Source of the DNA: JBQTHI01 sp052390035
GTDB taxonomy: Bacteria; Actinomycetota; Acidimicrobiia; Spongiisociales; ZC4RG35
DNA: 16,834 bases
Assembly (NCBI GenBank): GCA_052390035.1
Contig: JBQTHI010000131.1
Coordinates: forward strand, 1-16,834
Direction of reading: 5' to 3'
A model generated the notes under the pieces. That model did no database searches and had not been told where the DNA came from. It saw only the letters and a list, made by a program, of their open reading frames with translations. Made by a program: the position numbers and the translations under genes. This document shows positions 14,164 through 16,834 of the stretch, in pieces (the stretch's first letter is position 1; the number at the start of each line of letters is the position of its first letter).

Positions 14164-15660
14164 ATGCTCCCGGCGGCACCCTGGCTCCCCCGCGCCTTCC
14201 GCATCACTATTTGGGCCGACTGGCTCGCCCTCGTGATCGGGATCATTCCGGCCGTCTACTCGACAGGAGGTTCGGCCGGCTCGCTGGTCGCTTCCGGGCT
14301 GGCGGGGCTCTGCGTTCTGCTGGCCGGTGCGCTGCCTCGTCACCGCCTCACCCAGCGCTTCGTAGCCGAGGGGTTTGTGCTGGTAAGTGCGCTACTGGCC
14401 ACCGGGGCGGTCACTCTCACCGGTGTCCGCGACAGCCCATTCCTGCTGTTATCGCTGATCCCTCCCATCCAGGCCACCATCCTCCGGGGTCTCCGTTCCG
14501 GAGCGGCCACGGGGGCATTGACCGGAGCTCTCATCATCGCCGCCGAGCTTGGTCAGGACCAGCCGGCCGTCGTCCCCGCCATCGGCCTCGCCGTGATTTA
14601 CCTGGTGGTGGTAGCCACCGTCACCCAGCTCGTCCGGATCCTCAACGACATCTCCTCGCGGGCCGCCGAGAGCGAGGCCCGATCGAGGGGAGCAGAGCAG
14701 AAGCTGGCAAATTTGGAACAAGCCCACGGCCTGCTCAGTCGCCTGGCTGAAATGCGGTTGGACGGGACCAGCCTGCCCGACATTGGTCGGGAGGCGCTCG
14801 AGGTGCTGGTCAGCCGATCTGAGATCGAGGGGGCGGTGGCGGTGCTCGAGCGGCCCAGCGGTCCGTTGATCGTCGCCCAGACGGGTGCGATCTCGCCAGG
14901 AGCAGGCGAGCACAGAGTGCCGCTGCGGGTCGGTCCCCAGGAGGTGGGCGGGGTGCGCCTGTTTCTCAGCCGGCAAGGGCCGCCCCCCGACGAGACAAGC
15001 CTGGAAACCACTCTTCGACCCCTCGCCCTCGCTTTTGCCAACTCGCTATTGCTCGAGGACATCGCTCGCCAAGCGGTCGAACGGGAGCGGGTTCGCTTAG
15101 CCCGGGATCTTCACGACGAGATCGGGCCCTCGATCGCTTCGCTCGGTCTCTCACTCGATGTCGCCCTGATGCAGCATCAGACCGAGCCGGCGCTAGCCGC
15201 CCACATGCAGGACCTTCGAGAAAATGTGGGAGTCCTGATCCGAGACATCAGAGCCACCGTCGCAGATCTGCGGGCCCAGCCGGCCGGCTCGCTGGGCGGC
15301 CGGCTCCAGGATGTGGTCCTTGGACTGGGAAGCGGACCCACCGTTCTGGTGGAGGTGGACGAACGGCGCCCGCCCCGCCCGGCCATTATGGGAGACCTGG
15401 TCGCCATCCTGGCCGAGGCGATCCGCAACGCCCACCGACATGCCAAAGCTACCTACGTGCGAGTGGGCGGTTGGACCGACTTCGATCGGGGAGAGGTCGG
15501 AGTAATTGACAATGGGACGGGCTTCGAGCCAAGCGAGGGGCACGAGGGGCACTACGGTTTGATCGGCATGAAGGAACGAGCCTCCAAGCTGGGCATCGAT
15601 TTGGCCATCAGCACGGGAAACCTGGGAACATCGGTCACACTCCATTGGGGACAGAGATGA
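14164..15660 (+). CDS. NarL-type sensor histidine kinase
   Basis: The 498-residue protein has about six membrane helices in the first 165 residues, an alpha-helical linker (SSRAAESEARSRGAEQKLANLEQ) and a GAF-like region at about 190-300. A HisKA_3 dimerisation helix has the phospho-acceptor in VRLARDLHDEIGPSIASLG, His317. The HATPase domain follows with N-box ILAEAIRNAHRHAKAT, G1 VIDNGTGF and G2 HYGLIGMKERASKLG. The signal is unknown; there is no large periplasmic sensor, so sensing by membrane helices or GAF is likely. ATG 14164 is preferred over ATG 14110 because the extra 18 residues are not hydrophobic or conserved-looking and the longer start would leave little room for a promoter. Its stop overlaps the response regulator start (ATGA), so the two are coupled. 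Divergent from the glycosylation cassette. Confidence 0.93.
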   Translation: MLPAAPWLPRAFRITIWADWLALVIGIIPAVYSTGGSAGSLVASGLAGLCVLLAGALPRHRLTQRFVAEGFVLVSALLATGAVTLTGVRDSPFLLLSLIPPIQATILRGLRSGAATGALTGALIIAAELGQDQPAVVPAIGLAVIYLVVVATVTQLVRILNDISSRAAESEARSRGAEQKLANLEQAHGLLSRLAEMRLDGTSLPDIGREALEVLVSRSEIEGAVAVLERPSGPLIVAQTGAISPGAGEHRVPLRVGPQEVGGVRLFLSRQGPPPDETSLETTLRPLALAFANSLLLEDIARQAVERERVRLARDLHDEIGPSIASLGLSLDVALMQHQTEPALAAHMQDLRENVGVLIRDIRATVADLRAQPAGSLGGRLQDVVLGLGSGPTVLVEVDERRPPRPAIMGDLVAILAEAIRNAHRHAKATYVRVGGWTDFDRGEVGVIDNGTGFEPSEGHEGHYGLIGMKERASKLGIDLAISTGNLGTSVTLHWGQR

Positions 15661-16295
15661 TCCGAGTTGCTATCGCCGACGATCATCATTTGTTCTCCGA
15701 AGGTCTCGGTGATGCTCTTAACGCCCAACCAGACATGCGAGTGGTTGCCCTGACAGGGGATGGTGAAGAACTGCTGCAAAGGCTGCAGACCCAGCCGGCC
15801 GACGTGATCCTGGTCGATCTCGAGATGCCGGTCCTCGACGGCCTGCAGGTGCTTTCGAAGATCGCCGACCCATCCAGGGTCCTGGTGGTCTCGATGCATT
15901 CGGATCCCCAAACCGCCGACAAAGTGAAGCGGGCGGGAGCCGGAGGCTTTTTCTCAAAGGGGGTCAGCCTTGGCGATCTCGCCGCTGGGATCCGGGCCTT
16001 GGGCGCCGGCGTCCGACTGATCGACCTCGCTTCTGAGGAACTGCCAGTCGTCCTCGCTCGCCATGCCCGGCCAGTACTCGATGAGGGCGCCGCCTCACTG
16101 ACTGATCGCGAGATCGAGATTCTGTCCTATTTGGCGAAAGGGATCTCGTCAACGGAGGAGTTGGCTGAGCAACTCTTCATCTCCCAGAAGACCGTGAAGA
16201 ACCACTTGGCCTCGATCTTCTCAAAGCTGGCCGTTAGCGACCGAACTCAAGCTGCTATCGAGGCCATCCGGTTGGGCCTTACGAAGACAAAATAG
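15657..16295 (+). CDS. NarL/FixJ-type response regulator
   Basis: The 212-residue protein is the cognate regulator of the kinase just upstream. The receiver domain (1-120) has Asp8/Asp9 for the metal pocket, the phospho-acceptor Asp54 in VDLEMPVLDG, Ser79 and Lys101 in FFSKG. The LuxR-type helix-turn-helix (about 147-205) reads LTDREIEILSYLAKG ... ISQKTVKNHLASIFSKL with VSDRTQAAIEA at the end. The scaffold between KG and ISQKTV (ISSTEELAEQLF) is one residue longer than in the usual form. The ATG at 15657 is chosen for the ATGA overlap and the GGGGACAGAG before it; a TTG at 15645 is in frame but unlikely. Targets cannot be read from sequence; the downstream flp genes and the divergent cassette are positional candidates. 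Confidence 0.95.
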   Translation: MIRVAIADDHHLFSEGLGDALNAQPDMRVVALTGDGEELLQRLQTQPADVILVDLEMPVLDGLQVLSKIADPSRVLVVSMHSDPQTADKVKRAGAGGFFSKGVSLGDLAAGIRALGAGVRLIDLASEELPVVLARHARPVLDEGAASLTDREIEILSYLAKGISSTEELAEQLFISQKTVKNHLASIFSKLAVSDRTQAAIEAIRLGLTKTK

Positions 16296-16408
16296 GCTCC
16301 ACCAACGGACGAGAGCCTGCCTATGGGCCAAACGACCCATCACCGCGTGACGCTGAGGCTGATACCTTGTCGGAGCAAGCGGTCCTGAATTAACACAAGG
16401 AGGTCAGA
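16296..16408 (+). other. Leader region between response regulator and flp1
   Basis: 113 bp without a gene. It holds a weak ATGGG/CCCAT inverted repeat with no T tract, a GCTGATAC element resembling a sigma-28-type -10 but lacking a clear -35, and a strong ribosome binding site AAGGAGG at 16397-16403, five bases before the flp ATG. Whether flp1 has its own promoter or is read from the kinase operon is open. Confidence 0.5.
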
Positions 16409-16512
16409 ATGCTTGCTCTGTGGACCAAGGTCCTGGCGTGGACCAAAAGCGAGAAGGGCGCTTCCATGGTGGAGTACGCCCTGCTCGTTGTGCTAATCGC
16501 CATTATCGCCAT
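16409..16512 (+). repeat. Direct repeat unit 1 (5' part of flp copy 1)
   Basis: Matches 16731-16834 at 103 of 104 positions. The only difference is the tenth base (C here, T there), synonymous for Leu. Similarity starts at the ATG apart from the shared AAGGAGG; the upstream sequences differ. The repeat may continue past the window edge. Confidence 0.95.
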
Positions 16513-16597
16513 CGTCGCCATCCGGCTTGCCGGTAACGAGGTTTCAGAGGCCTTCTCCAACATCGGAAGCAACCTCAACGCCACCACCGCCAACTAG
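16409..16597 (+). CDS. flp: Flp/Fap-type (class IVb) pilin, copy 1
   Basis: The 62-residue prepilin has a charged leader ending KSEKG, then ASMVEYALLVVLIAIIAIVAIRLAG. Cleavage by a TadV/prepilin peptidase is expected after Gly17, leaving a 45-residue mature pilin with Glu at +5 and Tyr at +6, the class IVb signature. The hydrophobic helix packs the pilus core; the short tail FSNIGSNLNATTAN is typical in length. Flp pilins are assembled by the Tad machinery for adhesion or DNA uptake; no tad gene is in this window. The ribosome binding site is strong and an intrinsic terminator lies 19 bases after the stop. The first 104 bases recur almost unchanged in the next gene. Confidence 0.95.
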   Translation: MLALWTKVLAWTKSEKGASMVEYALLVVLIAIIAIVAIRLAGNEVSEAFSNIGSNLNATTAN

Positions 16598-16615
16598 CCA
16601 GTGCGAACGAGAATG

Positions 16616-16649
16616 AGAGAGGGCCTTAGTGGCCCTCTCTTCCTTTTTG
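16616..16649 (+). terminator. Rho-independent terminator after flp copy 1
   Basis: A perfect 10-bp stem (AGAGAGGGCC, 16616-16625, with GGCCCTCTCT, 16631-16640) around the 5-nt loop TTAGT is followed by TCCTTTTTG. It would end transcription after flp1, so flp2 probably depends on its own promoter or on read-through. Confidence 0.92.
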
Positions 16650-16662
16650 CTTCAACTGCCTG

Positions 16663-16690
16663 TCAACTTTGCGCCGGCATCTGCCGATAT
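16663..16690 (+). promoter_or_regulatory. Candidate sigma-28 (FliA/WhiG-like) promoter for flp copy 2
   Basis: TCAACTTT (16663-16670) and GCCGATAT (16683-16690), 12 nt apart, match the FliA consensus TAAAGTTT-N11-GCCGATAA at 6 of 8 and 7 of 8 positions. The element lies just after the terminator and about 40 bp before the flp2 ATG, a suitable distance. This is a motif match by eye only; the sigma factor is not in the window. Confidence 0.4.
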
Positions 16691-16730
16691 CGCTTGTGCA
16701 AGCCGTCCGGAGTCGACCCAAGGAGGGAAT

Positions 16731-16834
16731 ATGCTTGCTTTGTGGACCAAGGTCCTGGCGTGGACCAAAAGCGAGAAGGGCGCTTCCATGGTGGAGTACG
16801 CCCTGCTCGTTGTGCTAATCGCCATTATCGCCAT
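16731..16834 (+). CDS. flp: Flp/Fap-type pilin, copy 2 (3' truncated by window edge)
   Basis: The ATG at 16731 follows a strong AAGGAGGG (16720-16727). The visible 34 codons encode the same protein as copy 1 through the cleavage site (EKG|ASMVEY) and into the hydrophobic helix (ALLVVLIAIIA), with only one silent base change. The gene runs off the window. It is separated from copy 1 by an intrinsic terminator and a possible sigma-28-like promoter, so the two copies may be expressed under different conditions. Whether the C-terminal tail, which faces outward in the pilus, also matches copy 1 cannot be seen here. Confidence 0.93.
   Translation, partial: MLALWTKVLAWTKSEKGASMVEYALLVVLIAIIA
16731..16834 (+). 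repeat. Direct repeat unit 2 (flp copy 2)
   Basis: Second member of the 104-bp near-identical pair with 16409-16512, starting 322 bp downstream of the first; its right end is not visible. Confidence 0.95.

Noticed and set aside
16323..16340. ATGGG/CCCAT inverted repeat after the response regulator
   Set aside because: A 5-bp stem with an 8-nt loop and no T run is within chance for this composition.
1..16834. CRISPR arrays, tRNA or rRNA genes, IS elements and phage genes
   Set aside because: No regularly spaced repeats, no cloverleaf-like or rRNA sequence, and no transposase, integrase or phage protein was seen on either strand.

Overview
This window reads as GC-rich actinobacterial chromosome. 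The signs are GC-biased codon use, GTG/TTG starts, several 1-4 nt stop/start overlaps between neighbouring genes, a LexA box of the Gram-positive GAAC-N4-GTTC type in front of uvrA, and class IVb (Flp) pilin genes. Placement in Actinomycetota, possibly near Acidimicrobiia, is inference from style, not from a search.

Layout. (1) 1-396 (+): 3' part of a left-handed beta-helix sugar N-acetyltransferase with a C-terminal zinc-ribbon-like tail. (2) 397-753: no gene seen. (3) 754-1096 (-): a uvrC remnant holding only the GIY-YIG nuclease domain, with one frameshift near its start and loss of the remaining ~500 residues. (4) 1174-2238 (+): a polytopic GT87/DUF2029-like putative glycosyltransferase. 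It converges on the next gene, and both stop codons lie on one CTAG. (5) 14038-2235 (-): a long co-directional gene train. From its promoter end it runs: STT3-like GT-C membrane protein, GT2-methyltransferase fusion, second GT-C-like membrane protein, uvrA, SdpA-like single-pass protein, SdpB-like HTTM protein, UDP-glucuronate decarboxylase, class I methyltransferase, and an HTTM protein with a C-terminal soluble domain. (6) 14164-16295 (+): NarL-type histidine kinase and response regulator, divergent from (5). (7) 16409-16834 (+): two flp pilin genes in tandem, identical at 103 of 104 comparable bases, separated by a strong intrinsic terminator. The second runs off the window.

How the genes may work together. 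The three genes upstream of uvrA resemble a polyprenyl-phosphate-sugar cassette: a DPMS-like GT2 makes a lipid-linked sugar and GT-C membrane enzymes use it outside the cell. UvrA starts 31 bp after this cassette, and its SOS box lies inside the last codons of the cassette's final gene. No terminator is visible between uvrA and the HTTM/UXS block, so that block could be read through from the SOS promoter. The HTTM block has two forms of one architecture: a split pair (SdpA-like plus SdpB-like) and a single fused protein, with a UDP-xylose-forming enzyme and a methyltransferase between them. The two-component pair next to the Flp pilins may control them or the divergent cassette; this rests on position only.

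Most worth a second look: the HTTM/SdpAB-like block behind an SOS-controlled uvrA, the broken uvrC in what is often a uvrA-uvrC neighbourhood, the G9 tract inside a membrane glycosyltransferase gene, and the near-identical flp pair with a sigma-28-like promoter before the second copy.
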